64,000 bases of DNA from Deltaproteobacteria bacterium. GTDB taxonomy: Bacteria; Desulfobacterota; Binatia; HRBIN30; JACQVA1. Position 1 is the stretch's first letter, and every line of letters starts with the position of its first letter. Made by a program: the position numbers and the translations under genes. The notes beneath the pieces were generated by a model, which was not told where the DNA came from, made no database searches, and saw only the letters and a program-made list of their open reading frames with translations. This document shows, in pieces, positions 51,253 to 61,162 of this stretch. The stretch covers positions 642,951 through 706,950 of the forward strand of contig JACOST010000028.1 of the NCBI GenBank assembly GCA_016178705.1. The letters run 5' to 3'.

Positions 51253-52428
51253 ATGAAGACTTACGCGTCACCGCCATTGCGGACCTTACTCGGTCCCGGA
51301 CCCAGCATGGTGCATCCGCGAGTGCTGCGCGCGCTCAGCATGCCGCTGGTCGGCCACCTCGATCCGGCGTTCCTCGACATCATGGAGGAGAGCAAGCGAC
51401 TGCTGCGTGCCGTGTTTCAAACTCAGAACGAGCTGACGATTCCCATCTCCGGTACCGGCAGCGCCGGAATGGAAGCGTGCCTGGTGAATCTGATCGAGCC
51501 AGGCGACGAAGTGATCGTCGGGGTCAACGGCGTTTTCGGCACACGCATGACCGACATCGTCGGACGTTGCGGCGGCACCGTGGTGAAGGTCGAGGCGCCG
51601 TGGGGGCGCATCATCGATCCGGCGGACATTGCGGCCGCGCTCAAGCGCAGCAAGGCGCCCAAGCTGGTGGTCGTGGTGCACGCCGAGACCTCGACCGGCG
51701 CGTGGCAGCCGCTCGATGACATCAGTACGCTGACCCACGCAGCCGGCGCGTTGTTCGCCGTCGACGCGGTCACTTCGCTCGGCGGCTGCCCGGTGCGTCT
51801 CGACGAGTGGAGCGTCGACGCTTGCTACAGCGGCACGCAGAAGTGTTTGAGCTGTCCGCCCGGCCTGTCGCCGATTTCGTTCAGCCCACGCGCGCTCGAC
51901 GCGCTCAAGCGCCGCAAGACCAAGGTGCAGAGTTGGTACCTCGACCTGACCATGATCGCGCAGTACTGGGGCGAGGAGCGCGTCTACCATCACACCGCAC
52001 CGATCTCGATGAACTACGCGTTGCTCGAAGCGCTGCGACTGGTCGATGAGGAAGGCCTCGAAGCGCGCTGGCGCCGGCACGAACGCAATCACCGCGCGCT
52101 CAAGGCGGGCCTGGCGGCGATTGGCATCGAGTTGGCGTCGCAAGAGGGGCATCAACTGTGGATGCTCAACAGCGTGCGCATCCCTGATGGAGTGGACGAC
52201 GCGGCGGTGCGGCGCGCGCTGCTCGATGAGTTCAGCATCGAGATCGGCGGCGGGCTGGGCGCGTTGAAAGGCAAGACCTGGCGCATCGGTCTGATGGGCG
52301 AATCGAGCACCGCCGCCAACGTCCTCACGGTGCTCAGCGCGCTCGAGCAATTGCTGCCGCGGCACGGCTACCGCGTAACGGCCGGCGCGGCGGTGGCGGC
52401 GGCGAGCGGCGTGTACGCGAAGCCGTGA
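51253..52428 (+). CDS. Alanine/serine--glyoxylate aminotransferase family protein
   Basis: A 391-residue PLP enzyme of class V that transfers an amino group to glyoxylate to form glycine. The N-terminus LLGPGPSMVHPRVLRALS and ISGTGSAGMEACLVNL are diagnostic. The PLP Lys is Lys197 in YSGTQKCLSCPPG, and the AVDAVTSLGG Asp lies before it. Relatives use alanine or serine as donor; which one applies here cannot be told. It is encoded divergently from glcDEF, so glycolate oxidation and glyoxylate amination are probably linked. GCTCGGAGGATC before the ATG is a good ribosome site. Confidence 0.92.
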   Translation: MKTYASPPLRTLLGPGPSMVHPRVLRALSMPLVGHLDPAFLDIMEESKRLLRAVFQTQNELTIPISGTGSAGMEACLVNLIEPGDEVIVGVNGVFGTRMTDIVGRCGGTVVKVEAPWGRIIDPADIAAALKRSKAPKLVVVVHAETSTGAWQPLDDISTLTHAAGALFAVDAVTSLGGCPVRLDEWSVDACYSGTQKCLSCPPGLSPISFSPRALDALKRRKTKVQSWYLDLTMIAQYWGEERVYHHTAPISMNYALLEALRLVDEEGLEARWRRHERNHRALKAGLAAIGIELASQEGHQLWMLNSVRIPDGVDDAAVRRALLDEFSIEIGGGLGALKGKTWRIGLMGESSTAANVLTVLSALEQLLPRHGYRVTAGAAVAAASGVYAKP

Positions 52429-53579
52429 CCCACTTCCGCTCGCAGTTAGTCTCCTTCGGACTCTCACTCGGACTGTTGCTGCCGCAGTGCACGTTGGTCG
52501 AGCACGTGGCGTCGCAAAAATCGGCGGCGCTGCGCCCGCTGTCGCGCGACGAGTGCCGCACTGAGTTGATTGATCAGGCCGATCTCTCGACCGTGCCGCG
52601 AGCGGCCGAACAGAGTCTGGAGTACTACCGGCGGCTGCCGGAAGATCGCGCGCTACCGCTGCTCGATCGCACCGTCAGCGTGCGCGGGCTGCGCAGCGTC
52701 ATCGAGTCGCTGTTCGCTCAGCCGCTCAAGCCAGGCGACGTCGCGGCACTGTGCGACCGCTTTGTACTGACCAAGGCGACGCCGTCGCAGCCGCTGTTGG
52801 TCACCGGTTACTACGAACCCGAGTTGGAAGCGCGGCGGCGGCGCGGCGGACGCTTTCGCTATCCGTTGTACGCATTGCCCGACGATCTGGTGGAGGTCGA
52901 GCTATCCACGTTCTGCCCGACGTGTGGAGACAAACGCGGGGTCGGTCGCGTGCGCGACGGGCAGTTGGTGCCGTACTGCAGCCGCGCCGAGATCGACGCC
53001 GGTGCCATCGACGGCCACGCGGCAGTGATCGCGTGGCTCGATGATCCGGTCGAAGTTTTCGTTCTACATTTGCAGGGATCGGCGCTGCTGCACTTCGACG
53101 ACGGAGTCCATGTCCACATCAGCGTCAACGGCTCCAATGGCCGGCCGTACACCAGCATTAGCCGCGCGTTAGTCGACGCTGGCAAGTTGTCGGCCGAGCA
53201 CGTGTCGCTGGCATCGCTCAAGGACTATCTGCGCGCGCACGCCGACGAGCGCGACGCGCTGGTGCAGCGCAACGAGCGCTACATATTCTTTCGCACCGTG
53301 CCGGCGGGGCCGGTCGGCAGCCTGGCGGTGCCGTTGACCGCGGGGCGATCGCTCGCCGCCGATGCGCACATCTATCCGACGGGCGCGCTGGTCCTGTTGA
53401 AGACCGCGAGTGAAGGTGGCGCGGCAGGGCTATCGCGGCTCGCCTTCGTGCAAGACACGGGCGCCACCATCACGGGCGATCACCGCCTCGACGTATTCTG
53501 GGGCACGGGCGATACCGCCGCCGCAATCGCCAGCGGAATGCGCGCACCGGGGGAGTTGTATTTTCTGCTGCCGCGGTAA
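52425..53579 (+). CDS. mltA: Membrane-bound lytic murein transglycosylase A
   Basis: A 384-residue peptidoglycan lytic transglycosylase that cleaves glycan strands to 1,6-anhydro products. The N-terminus has a short hydrophobic leader ending LLLPQC, probably a lipoprotein signal. The MltA domain is recognisable: LLVTGYYEPELEARRRRGGRF, then FRYPLYALP, YCSRAEIDAG, VFVLHLQGSALLHFDDG and NGRPYTSISRALVDAG. The 3D domain at the end has DTGATITGDHRLDVFWGTG with the catalytic Asp. It starts with GTG inside the aminotransferase stop (GTGA overlap), so translation is coupled although the functions are unrelated. Confidence 0.93.
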   Translation: MTHFRSQLVSFGLSLGLLLPQCTLVEHVASQKSAALRPLSRDECRTELIDQADLSTVPRAAEQSLEYYRRLPEDRALPLLDRTVSVRGLRSVIESLFAQPLKPGDVAALCDRFVLTKATPSQPLLVTGYYEPELEARRRRGGRFRYPLYALPDDLVEVELSTFCPTCGDKRGVGRVRDGQLVPYCSRAEIDAGAIDGHAAVIAWLDDPVEVFVLHLQGSALLHFDDGVHVHISVNGSNGRPYTSISRALVDAGKLSAEHVSLASLKDYLRAHADERDALVQRNERYIFFRTVPAGPVGSLAVPLTAGRSLAADAHIYPTGALVLLKTASEGGAAGLSRLAFVQDTGATITGDHRLDVFWGTGDTAAAIASGMRAPGELYFLLPR

Positions 53580-53676
53580 CACAGTGCCCGGCTGTCTGTC
53601 TTACGAAGGATCACCGTTCGGAAGATTTCGTACTTCAGACCGAACGCTGCCGAAGTCGGGTCGGTCGCCAGGGGCC

Positions 53677-54564
53677 TCAGTGAGGGTTGCCGACGTTGAT
53701 CCCGAGGCTCCCAGTCATGGCTTTCACGGAGGCTGGAGGCTGGCCGAGGAGGTCGCTGGCGTTGGGGCCTTGCGCGATGCCGCCCGCGCCGTTGTTCGCC
53801 AAGCCGATCGGCTCTGGACCAGCGGCAAGGACGGGGCCGCGATCCGGCTGTGGTACACCCGCCCCTGCAACGATTTGATGACCAGTGCTCAAACCGGCCG
53901 CACCGATGCTGATGAAATCGGTGCCCTGCAAGTATCGTTTGAAGGTCTTGTCATCCAATTTCTCAGGCTCGCTCGGCAGTCCGCCGGCCGGAACGTTGGT
54001 CGCCTCACTTGCCGTGATCAATACGCCGGGCCCGGTAGGGTCCGCCGCGCTGTGGACGGAGACGGCCCCAGTGATCCCGATGACCTCGGTCAAGTCAGTT
54101 TCGGGATCGTAAGTCATCAGAAACTCGGTGCCGCGGACCCCGGCTACGGCAGTCGAGGACTTGACTTCGAATCTCGTGCCCAGCCGGCCATAGTAGGAGT
54201 TGACCAGCGCGTGCACCTTGCCCTGGAGGAGACCGAACGCCGAATCCGCCTCACCCTCCTTCGAGTTGAAAACCTGTCGGTCGACGGTCAGGTGCGAATC
54301 ATCGCTCAGGATGATCACACTGTCGTCCTGGAAGACGACTTTGAGGTGGCCTGGCCGGCCGGTGCGAAGCTCGTCCTTCTCCTGGATCGGTGCGCCGACG
54401 GTCGCGGGTGTCCATTCCTCATCCCGACCGATCTCGGCGCTGCCTTCCATCGCGGCCACCGTACCGATCTCTGTGGCCGCTGCCGGCAGAGCAATAGCGA
54501 TGAGTAGCGTGAAGGTCGCGAGAAGTCTGACCCGTCGCATTCTGCGTATTTCAAGATGACCCAT
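53677..54564 (-). CDS. Secreted FecR-domain protein
   Basis: A 295-residue exported protein. A long basic n-region (MGHLEIRRMRRVR) leads a signal peptide (LLATFTLLIAIALPAAA). The FecR domain spans about 30-190: KDELRTGRPGHLKVVFQDDSVIILSDDSHLTVD, then RLGTRFEVKSSTAVAGVRGTEF. It has no anti-sigma N-domain, so it is not a classical FecR regulator but the stand-alone periplasmic or surface type. The Gly/Ala/Pro-rich tail is unrecognised. GGGAGGTATTAGCCC before the ATG supports the start. It begins 3 bases after the TPR-barrel gene and is the last gene of the set. Confidence 0.85.
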   Translation of the reverse strand: MGHLEIRRMRRVRLLATFTLLIAIALPAAATEIGTVAAMEGSAEIGRDEEWTPATVGAPIQEKDELRTGRPGHLKVVFQDDSVIILSDDSHLTVDRQVFNSKEGEADSAFGLLQGKVHALVNSYYGRLGTRFEVKSSTAVAGVRGTEFLMTYDPETDLTEVIGITGAVSVHSAADPTGPGVLITASEATNVPAGGLPSEPEKLDDKTFKRYLQGTDFISIGAAGLSTGHQIVAGAGVPQPDRGPVLAAGPEPIGLANNGAGGIAQGPNASDLLGQPPASVKAMTGSLGINVGNPH

Positions 54565-54567
54565 GGG

Positions 54568-56118
54568 CTAATACCTCCCCTCGATGCCGAGTGACACGAT
54601 CTGGCGATCGTATTCGTAAGACGGATTGTTGGAGCCGTTGAAGTCCGCCAAGAACGCGGCTGTCAAAGCCACGTGCTCCCACAGCTCGCGACGCGCGGCC
54701 AGAATGACCACGTGCTCGTTATCGCGGCGCCGGTTACCCGATGGGGTAAACATCCCGCTTTCTTCTGCGTACACCTCGTGACGGAACGAATACGTCAGCA
54801 CCGTTGTCACGTCAGCCGGCAACGGTAGGCCGACCCCCACGTTCACTTCGTCGCCGTGGTAGCCGAAGCTTTCAGCGGCCGCCTCGGTGAACTCGCCTTC
54901 TTGTACCAGGCGTTGGCTGATCACTGGATCGTCCCGATCAAATTGGTATCCGAGCGACAGGTATCGGTTGCTGGATCCAAAGTACATGTACTGTTGCACA
55001 GCCACTGCGTAATGAAAAGCATCCAGGACGCTGTAGGCGCGCTGCTTGTAGTCCCGACGGATGACGTCGAACGACAGATCGGTTCGGCCAAAGTTTCCCA
55101 ATGGGACGGACAGCCAGGGAACAGCCGTCGCCTGCTGCAGAAAGCTCTGGCTGCCGAGGAGATAGTAGTCGTAACGGCCCAGCAGACCGAGCCGTACGCC
55201 GGCGATCTCGCCCGCAAGTTGCAAGCTCGGGCCATCGTCCTGCAAGTCGAACTCGTGCAGGTTGAAGTGCACACTCTGAAAGAAGTCGTAGCCCACGGAC
55301 AGGGTCACGTCGTCGGTCTGCCAGGGCACCGCCGTTCCACCAACGGTGAAGACCGTCAGGCCGTCGTCTTGGTGGCTGACGCCGAGGATATCCTCAGCCG
55401 TACCGGAGTTCCCGGACGGCGCGAGGATGACATTGCTATCGTACTGCAATCCGATGCCGCCATAGAGCCCATAGCGACGACGTTCGCGCTGGCCGAGCGC
55501 GCTCAAGAATGCCGCCGCCTCATGACCGACTGCGGAATCCCGATCCGTGGCGACGACGTAGGAGAAGCTCTCCCTCGCCGCCGACCAGTTGCCAGTCTGA
55601 TAGTCGACGACTCCTAGGTAATATGTGGCGGCTAAGTGTTCCTTGGGACTCTCGGCAGCGCGTTGAAAATTTTGTCGGGCCTCCTGCATTTGTCTCAAAC
55701 GGAGCTGCGCGAGTCCGAGGAAGAGTGAAGCCCGGGTGTTGAGTTCATGGTCGGCTTGCGCCTGCTCGAGCCAGGGAAGCGCGTCGCGATATTGCTGCGT
55801 CTCGATTAGGGCGACGCCGAGATCGAGCGCCGCTAGATGAAGGTCGGGCTTGGCCGCCAGAACGACGCGCAGGTCGGCAATGGCGCCTTCGTTGTCGTGC
55901 AAGCGCGACCGAGCGACGGCGCGGTAGTAGCGCGCATAGACGTCGGCCTCATCGTCGGCAACCGCCTGGTCGAGGAGCGCCAGTGCTTCGGAGTAGTGTG
56001 CCGCATTCAATTCGACCAGACCGCGCGAGGTCAGGAGCTGCGATCGCTCAGTGGCGAGCGCAAGCTGCGATGTCAGGAGCGCTCCCACGAGAGCAATGGC
56101 GGTAAACCGGTTCGCCAT
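54568..56118 (-). CDS. TPR plus outer-membrane beta-barrel protein (Slam-like architecture)
   Basis: A 516-residue exported protein. The signal peptide (MANRFTAIALVGALLTSQLALA) is followed by five to six TPR repeats (about 25-235, for example YSEALALLDQAVADDEADVYARYY and DALPWLEQAQADHELNTRASLFL). From about 250 it is beta-barrel-like, with alternating aromatic strands (RRYGLYGGIGLQYDSNVIL, DDVTLSVGYDFFQSVHF) and a final strand ending ...VSLGIEGRY, an outer-membrane signature. TPR plus barrel is the layout of Slam (DUF560) proteins, which move lipoproteins to the cell surface, but sequence identity to Slam is not shown. It starts 6 bases after the lipoprotein gene. Confidence 0.82.
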   Translation of the reverse strand: MANRFTAIALVGALLTSQLALATERSQLLTSRGLVELNAAHYSEALALLDQAVADDEADVYARYYRAVARSRLHDNEGAIADLRVVLAAKPDLHLAALDLGVALIETQQYRDALPWLEQAQADHELNTRASLFLGLAQLRLRQMQEARQNFQRAAESPKEHLAATYYLGVVDYQTGNWSAARESFSYVVATDRDSAVGHEAAAFLSALGQRERRRYGLYGGIGLQYDSNVILAPSGNSGTAEDILGVSHQDDGLTVFTVGGTAVPWQTDDVTLSVGYDFFQSVHFNLHEFDLQDDGPSLQLAGEIAGVRLGLLGRYDYYLLGSQSFLQQATAVPWLSVPLGNFGRTDLSFDVIRRDYKQRAYSVLDAFHYAVAVQQYMYFGSSNRYLSLGYQFDRDDPVISQRLVQEGEFTEAAAESFGYHGDEVNVGVGLPLPADVTTVLTYSFRHEVYAEESGMFTPSGNRRRDNEHVVILAARRELWEHVALTAAFLADFNGSNNPSYEYDRQIVSLGIEGRY

Positions 56119-56123
56119 CGCTC

Positions 56124-59100
56124 TCACATTCCGGCGGACGGCGGCATGTGCGTCACGCAAATCTGGACACTGTCCACTCGAGCGGTCCGGCTGCTGATCC
56201 CGCCAATTTGCTGAGCCGAAAGCGCGGCACCAAAGGTGGCGGCGTTGACATTGACGTCGGTCCAGACCAGCCCCCATAGGTCCGTGGCCGTTCCGTAGGT
56301 CTTTGATGTATCGGTCGTTGGCCAAACGGTGGCATCCGCATTGTTATTGCCTTGGACCGTCCCTCCCTTCACGAGGCGCACCGACTCGTCAAAGACGCGG
56401 AGACGGCGGAGCGTAATCTCGTTCACGATCCACGTGACCTGGATACCTAAGATCACATCTCCGCTCGGGATGCTGAAGCCGAAATTGGTGCACTTGAGGT
56501 ATTGCGTGTTTTGCGAAGCGCTGAGCGCCGATGTCCCATAGACGGCGTTCGTGGTCGCGGCGTTGCCAGGATTCGCCCACGCGATGTTGCCCACACCGCC
56601 GGGGACCGAGTTGTCATTGACACAGTTCGCAGCGACCGGCGTTCTGCAATCCGCAACCGGGAGCGGGGTGCTCGTCGGCGTCGGTGTCCGCGTCGGGGTG
56701 CCCGTCGGCGTCGGCGTGCTGGTCGGCGTCGCCGTCGGGGTATTCGTTGGGGTCCGCGTCGGGGTGTTCGTCGGCGTCCGCGTGGGCGTGCTGGTCGGTG
56801 TTGCCGTCGGCGTGTTCGTGTTCGTCGGCGTGCTGGTTGGTGTCGCAGTCGCGGTCCGCGTCGGCGTCGCCGTCGGCGTACTCGTCGGGGTGGCCGTTGG
56901 CGTAGCAGTCGGCGTGGCTGTCGCAGTCTGAGTGGGCGTCGCGGTTGCGGTGCTCGTCGGCGTGCTGGTCGGTGTTGCCGTTGGCGTAGCGGTCGGGGTC
57001 GCCGTTGGTGTTGCTGTCGGGGTGTGAGTCGGCGTGTGAGTGGGCGTCGCCGTCGGGGTGGCCGTCGGCGTCTGCGTCGCGGTGTTGGTCGGAGTCGATG
57101 TTGGTGTGGCCGTTGGGGTCAGCGTCGGCGTGCGAGTTGGAGTCGACGTTGGCGTCAGTGTCGGGGTGTGAGTGGGCGTCGTGGTTGGCGTATCGGTCGG
57201 GGTCGCCGTTGGTGTTGCTGTCGGCGTGTGAGTCGGCGTGGCGGTGGGCGTATCCGTTGGCGTGGCGGTCGGCGTCAGCGTCGGCGTGTGAGTTGGTGTG
57301 CTCGTCGGGGTCGCCGTCGGTGTGTCAGTGGGCGTCGTTGTTGGCGTATCGGTCGGGGTCGCCGTTGGTGTTGCTGTCGGCGTGTGAGTCGGCGTGGCGG
57401 TGGGCGTATCCGTTGGCGTGGCGGTCGGCGTCAGCGTCGGCGTGTGAGTCGGTGTGCTCGTTGGAGTCGCCGTGGGTGTGTCGGTGGGCGTCGCGGTTGG
57501 CGTATCGGTCGGGGTCGCTGTTGGTGTTGACGTCGGGGTCAACGTCGGGGTGTGAGTTGGTGTGCTCGTTGGGGTCGCCGTCGGTGTGTCAGTGGGCGTC
57601 GCGGTTGGCGTATCGGTCGGGGTCGCCGTTGGTGTTGCTGTCGGCGTGTGAGTCGGCGTTGCGGTGGGTGTATCCGTTGGCGTTGCACTTGGGGTGTCGG
57701 TCGGCGTTGAAGTCGGGGTGGCCGTCGGCGTCTGCGTCGCGGTGTTGGTCGGAGTCGATGTTGGTGTGGTCGTTGGGGTCGACGTCGGCGTGCGAGTTGG
57801 TGTCGCCGTCGGCGTGTGAGTGGGCGTCGCCGTCGGGGTGTGAGTGGGCGTCGCCGTCGGGGTGGCCGTCGGCGTCAGCGTCGCGGTGTTGGTCGGAGTC
57901 GATGTTGGTGTGGCCGTTGGGGTCAGCGTCGGCGTGCGAGTTGGTGTCGCCGTCGGCGTCAGTGTCGGGGTGTGAGTGGCCGTCGATGTTGGTGTGGCCG
58001 TTGGGGTCGACGTCGGGGTGCGAGTTGGAGTCGACGTCGGGGTGGCCGTCGGGGTCAGCGTCGGCGTGTGAGTCGGCGTCGACGTCGGTGTGACCGTCGG
58101 GGTCAATGTCGGGGTACGAGTCGGCGTCGACGTTGGCGTGGCCGTCAGCGTCAACGTCGGGGTGTTGGTCGGAGTCGAAGTGGGCGTAGCCGTCGGGGTC
58201 AATGTCGGAGTGCGAGTCGACGTCGAGGTTGGCGTGGCCGTTGGCGTCAGCGTCGCGGTGTGAGTGGGCGTCGATGTTGGTGTGGCCGTTGGGGTCGCCG
58301 TCTGGGTGCGAGTTGGAGTCAACGTTGGTGTGGCCGTCGGCGTCTGCGTCGGGGTGTGAGTGGGGGTCGAGGTTGGCGTGGCGGTCGGGGTCAGTGTCGG
58401 CGTGTGAGTTGGGGTCGACGTTGGCGTGTGAGTCGGCGTCGCGGTTGCGGTGGCGGTCGGGGTCAGCGTTGGCGTCGAGGTTGGCGTGGCGGTCGGGGTC
58501 AGTGTCGGCGTGTGAGTTGGGGTCGACGTTGGCGTGGTCGTCGGCGTCTGCGTCGGCGTGTGAGTCGGCGTCGCGGTTGCGGTGGCGGTCGGGGTCAGCG
58601 TTGGCGTCGAGGTTGGCGTGGCCGTCGGGGTCAGCGTCGCGGTGCGAGTTGGCGTCGAGGTTGGCGTGGCGGTCGGGGTTAGTGTCGGCGTGTGAGTTGG
58701 GGTCGACGTTGGCGTCGCCGTTGGCGTCAGCGTCGGCGTGTGAGTCGGCGTCGCGGTTGGTGTGGCTGTCGGGGTCAGCGTCGGGGTGTGAGTTGACGTC
58801 GCGGTTGGTGTGGCCGTCGGGGTCAGCGTGGGCGTCTGAGTCGGGGTCGACGTTGGCGTGGCCGTCGGCGTCAGCGTCGGCGTATGAGTTGGCGTCAGTG
58901 TCGGCGTGTGAGTCGGCGTCGCGGTTGGCGTCGAGGTGGACGTTGCCGTGTCCGTTGGCGTTAGCGTCGGTGTGTGAGTTGGCGTGGCCGTTGGCGTCGA
59001 CGTCGGGGTCAGCGTCGCGGTGTGAGTCGGAGTCGAGGTTGGCGTGGCCGTTTGGGTTAGCGTCGCGGTGTGAGTCGGCGTCGACGTTGGCGTATCGGTG

Positions 59101-60128
59101 GGAGTCGAGCTGGGCACGCCGGCCAGGACGTTGAACGTGTACGTGAGATCGGAGCTCCGAGGTGGAGTGGTCAGGGCTTGTGCCTGAATGTAAGGTTGCG
59201 CAGCACCGACGGCGAGATCCAGGGGCGACGCGGTTGCGTGAAATCCCTTCACTTGAAGTGCAGCGCCCGGACTGCAGGGTGTCGAGGTTGAATCGTCGCA
59301 TGCGGTCAGATTGAGGGATACTGGCAAACCGTCGGGTAGCCCGGCTTGGGTGACGTCCAGCCGGATCGAACTGGGATCGATTTCATCCACCGCGTCGACC
59401 ACGGTGAAGCTCAACGGCGCGGGATTGGGAATCGATTGATTGGGGGCCGGGCTCAGATTCAAGAAGAACGGGAAAGCGAGTATGTGAACGTCATCACCGC
59501 TGGCACCCCCACCCGGTAGAATGGTGACTGCGGTGGCGGCGCTCAGATAAGCCGGAGGCAAGATCGCCGAGGGGCTACAGGGTTCGGCAATGCCCGCTGG
59601 TGTCGTCGAACACTGCTCGGTGATCCCGGGCACGGTGGTGGCGTCGGCGGTTGAGAAGCCAGCGATCGTGAGACTTGCCGGGCCCAGAGTGAGATTGGTC
59701 AACACGATTTGCTCCCCAGACGGTATACGCGCCAGATTGATGGCGACGCAGCACTTCGGTCCGGCCGCGGATTCAAACGCGATCCGGATGGTCTGTACGG
59801 CGGCAGGGATGTCGGGCAGGAGCGCGCCGCCGGGTTGCTCCCAGAGAGCCTGCAGGCCGCTGCCACTTCCTGGTGTGCTTTCAATCGGTGTGGGCGTGGC
59901 GCTAGTGGGGGTGGCGCCTTGCGGAGACAAGGTCGCCGTTGGTGGCGGGGACTGCGGGGCTGGCGTCGCGGCGGGGGTAAGTTGCGCGCCATCCGAGCTC
60001 CCTCCACTACCACGGCATCCTTCGCTGCAACCTTGAAGAACGAGACTGAACATCGCCGCCATCACCGCCAGCCATTGCAGGATTTGACGGGTGCGATTCC
60101 CAGAATAGATTGTTCGTTGCTGATCCAC
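56124..60128 (-). CDS. Giant Thr-Pro-repeat lipoprotein with C-terminal globular domain
   Basis: About 1,334 residues from a GTG at 60128. The start is a lipoprotein leader ([22 protein letters not shown]) with the Cys in LVLQGC, followed by a Pro/Thr-rich linker. A beta-rich domain of about 250 residues comes next (from about [21 protein letters not shown]). Then come about 800 residues of TPTx repeats, and a 180-residue C-terminal domain ([53 protein letters not shown]). The C-domain matches a beta-sandwich type found at the ends of other bacterial surface proteins. Likely anchored by lipid and extended outward. The start is uncertain: the frame is open to 60311. Confidence 0.8.
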   Translation of the reverse strand: MDQQRTIYSGNRTRQILQWLAVMAAMFSLVLQGCSEGCRGSGGSSDGAQLTPAATPAPQSPPPTATLSPQGATPTSATPTPIESTPGSGSGLQALWEQPGGALLPDIPAAVQTIRIAFESAAGPKCCVAINLARIPSGEQIVLTNLTLGPASLTIAGFSTADATTVPGITEQCSTTPAGIAEPCSPSAILPPAYLSAATAVTILPGGGASGDDVHILAFPFFLNLSPAPNQSIPNPAPLSFTVVDAVDEIDPSSIRLDVTQAGLPDGLPVSLNLTACDDSTSTPCSPGAALQVKGFHATASPLDLAVGAAQPYIQAQALTTPPRSSDLTYTFNVLAGVPSSTPTDTPTSTPTHTATLTQTATPTSTPTHTATLTPTSTPTATPTHTPTLTPTDTATSTSTPTATPTHTPTLTPTHTPTLTPTATPTSTPTQTPTLTPTATPTATSTHTPTLTPTATPTATPTHTPTLTPTATPTSTPTHTPTLTPTATPTSTPTRTATLTPTATPTSTPTLTPTATATATPTHTPTQTPTTTPTSTPTHTPTLTPTATPTSTPTLTPTATATATPTHTPTSTPTHTPTLTPTATPTSTPTHTPTQTPTATPTLTPTRTQTATPTATPTSTPTHTATLTPTATPTSTSTRTPTLTPTATPTSTPTNTPTLTLTATPTSTPTRTPTLTPTVTPTSTPTHTPTLTPTATPTSTPTRTPTSTPTATPTSTATHTPTLTPTATPTRTPTLTPTATPTSTPTNTATLTPTATPTATPTHTPTATPTHTPTATPTRTPTSTPTTTPTSTPTNTATQTPTATPTSTPTDTPSATPTDTPTATPTHTPTATPTATPTDTPTATPTDTPTATPTSTPTHTPTLTPTSTPTATPTDTPTATPTDTPTATPTSTPTHTPTLTPTATPTDTPTATPTHTPTATPTATPTDTPTTTPTDTPTATPTSTPTHTPTLTPTATPTDTPTATPTHTPTATPTATPTDTPTTTPTHTPTLTPTSTPTRTPTLTPTATPTSTPTNTATQTPTATPTATPTHTPTHTPTATPTATPTATPTATPTSTPTSTATATPTQTATATPTATPTATPTSTPTATPTRTATATPTSTPTNTNTPTATPTSTPTRTPTNTPTRTPTNTPTATPTSTPTPTGTPTRTPTPTSTPLPVADCRTPVAANCVNDNSVPGGVGNIAWANPGNAATTNAVYGTSALSASQNTQYLKCTNFGFSIPSGDVILGIQVTWIVNEITLRRLRVFDESVRLVKGGTVQGNNNADATVWPTTDTSKTYGTATDLWGLVWTDVNVNAATFGAALSAQQIGGISSRTARVDSVQICVTHMPPSAGM
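56664..59112. repeat. 12-bp-unit tandem repeat coding for (TPTx)n
   Basis: About 2.4 kb of degenerate 12-base units (TPTx, with x = A, S, H, D, L, N, Q or R). Long near-identical blocks show recent duplication: 57185 matches 57341 over more than 100 bases (offset 156), and 58369, 58477 and 58609 start matching blocks (offsets 108 and 132). All offsets are multiples of 12. A point mutation-rich but frame-preserved array like this is prone to slippage and length change. Confidence 0.9.
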
Positions 60129-60502
60129 TTGGGCCGTCGGGCGACCTTCGGGAGTCTCGAACCCACTCCGCGACGGCTTCCCGCCGACGAAGCAGTTCGT
60201 GATCACGCCCAGTCGTGATCTATCGGGTATTCTGACGCGGCGCGCAAGGCAAACAGCAACTAAGGTGCCACGCACTGCCGCACTTTTTGTCACGTGGTGT
60301 GACGCCTGCACGGATCATTCGCTGCCCAGAAATTGCGCGGTGCAAGGAAAGTGGGCAAAGTGGCGGTCCACTATCCTTTGCGAGTACTGCTGAGTTGTGT
60401 GCGTCCAGTTCAGCAAAAGCGATGATGGCCGTCCGGTCGTCTTATGGTGCGCCCTCGGTCTGAGTGAGCAACTCCGTTCGGGGGGGCTGCCACTACTACG
60501 GA
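60129..60502. other. 374-base gap between the stalk lipoprotein and DUF1028 genes
   Basis: I find no credible gene, repeat or hairpin here apart from the possible extension of the lipoprotein frame up to 60311. The region should contain the promoter of the minus-strand lipoprotein-barrel-FecR set. No clear -35/-10 pair is visible. Confidence 0.4.
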
Positions 60503-61162
60503 TCACGAGTTACCGAAGGTCTCGCGATGGAGCCCGAGCAATCGCTGGAGTTCGGCAATCGGCGTGGAGTGGTCATCGACACGGAGATCGATGGCGCGAT
60601 CGCTATAGCCGCCAATGCCGCCGTGGGCGCGCACCACTAACAACGCGGCGGATTGCTGGCCGCGGCAGTCGCCGCCCGCTGCTTGTCCGGCGCCGAGCAC
60701 TGCGATCAGCCGCTCGGCGAAGGGCAAATCGCTGCGATGTTCGATGGCGCGCGCCATCGCGCCAACGACGGCTTCGCCGGCGAGGATGTTGCCTTGGCAG
60801 CAAAATCCGTCGCCGATGATGTGACCGGCCCACGGCAAGCACTCGTTGCCGGTAAACGCAGCGGCGCGTCCCGTCCGGTCCACCACGCCGACTTGGCGCA
60901 GCTCGCGACCTCCATCGCCGCCGATCAATCCGCTGACGACTTCGTCGGCAGGGATCTCCTGTTCGAGCATGGCCAAGCCGAGCGGCCCGTAGCGCGGATT
61001 GGCCAGCGCCTGAGTCGCCACCGCGCCGATGCCCGCGCGCGCCCACGGCACGACACTGCCGGCTGCGAGGAAGCGCGACTGGACCGCAACGCCCCACGAC
61101 TTGGTCGCGGCGTCGTAAGCGGCGATCAAAAACGTCGCCACGATTGAGCGCCGATTCACCAT
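60503..61162 (-). CDS. DUF1028 family protein
   Basis: A 219-residue Ntn-hydrolase-like protein of family DUF1028. Family pattern: IVATFLIAAYDAATKSWGVAVQSRFLAAGSVVPWARAGIGAVATQALAN at the start, GGDGGRELRQVGVVD, AAAFTGNECLPWAGHIIGDGFCCQGNIL, and ending DLRVDDHSTPIAELQRLL, all characteristic. The fold is related to proteasome-like hydrolases, but no activity is established for the family. The ATG at 61162 removes a Cys/Gly-rich extension. It diverges from the LEH-like gene. Confidence 0.85.
   Translation of the reverse strand: MVNRRSIVATFLIAAYDAATKSWGVAVQSRFLAAGSVVPWARAGIGAVATQALANPRYGPLGLAMLEQEIPADEVVSGLIGGDGGRELRQVGVVDRTGRAAAFTGNECLPWAGHIIGDGFCCQGNILAGEAVVGAMARAIEHRSDLPFAERLIAVLGAGQAAGGDCRGQQSAALLVVRAHGGIGGYSDRAIDLRVDDHSTPIAELQRLLGLHRETFGNS

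Noticed and set aside
54568-56118. Firm assignment of the TPR-barrel protein as Slam (DUF560)
   Set aside because: The architecture fits, but I cannot align its barrel strands to Slam by eye, so it is stated only as Slam-like.
56664-59112. CRISPR array
   Set aside because: The repeats are contiguous 12-base coding units with no unique spacers of constant length and no cas genes anywhere in the window.
57589-59301. Long alternative frames in the Thr-Pro array (57589-59301 minus; 56502-57530, 57005-58093, 57816-58682 and 58202-59134 plus)
   Set aside because: A 12-bp repeat without stop-like words leaves every frame open. Only the Thr-Pro frame has a leader peptide upstream and a globular domain downstream. 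Kept as a finding about the array, not as genes.
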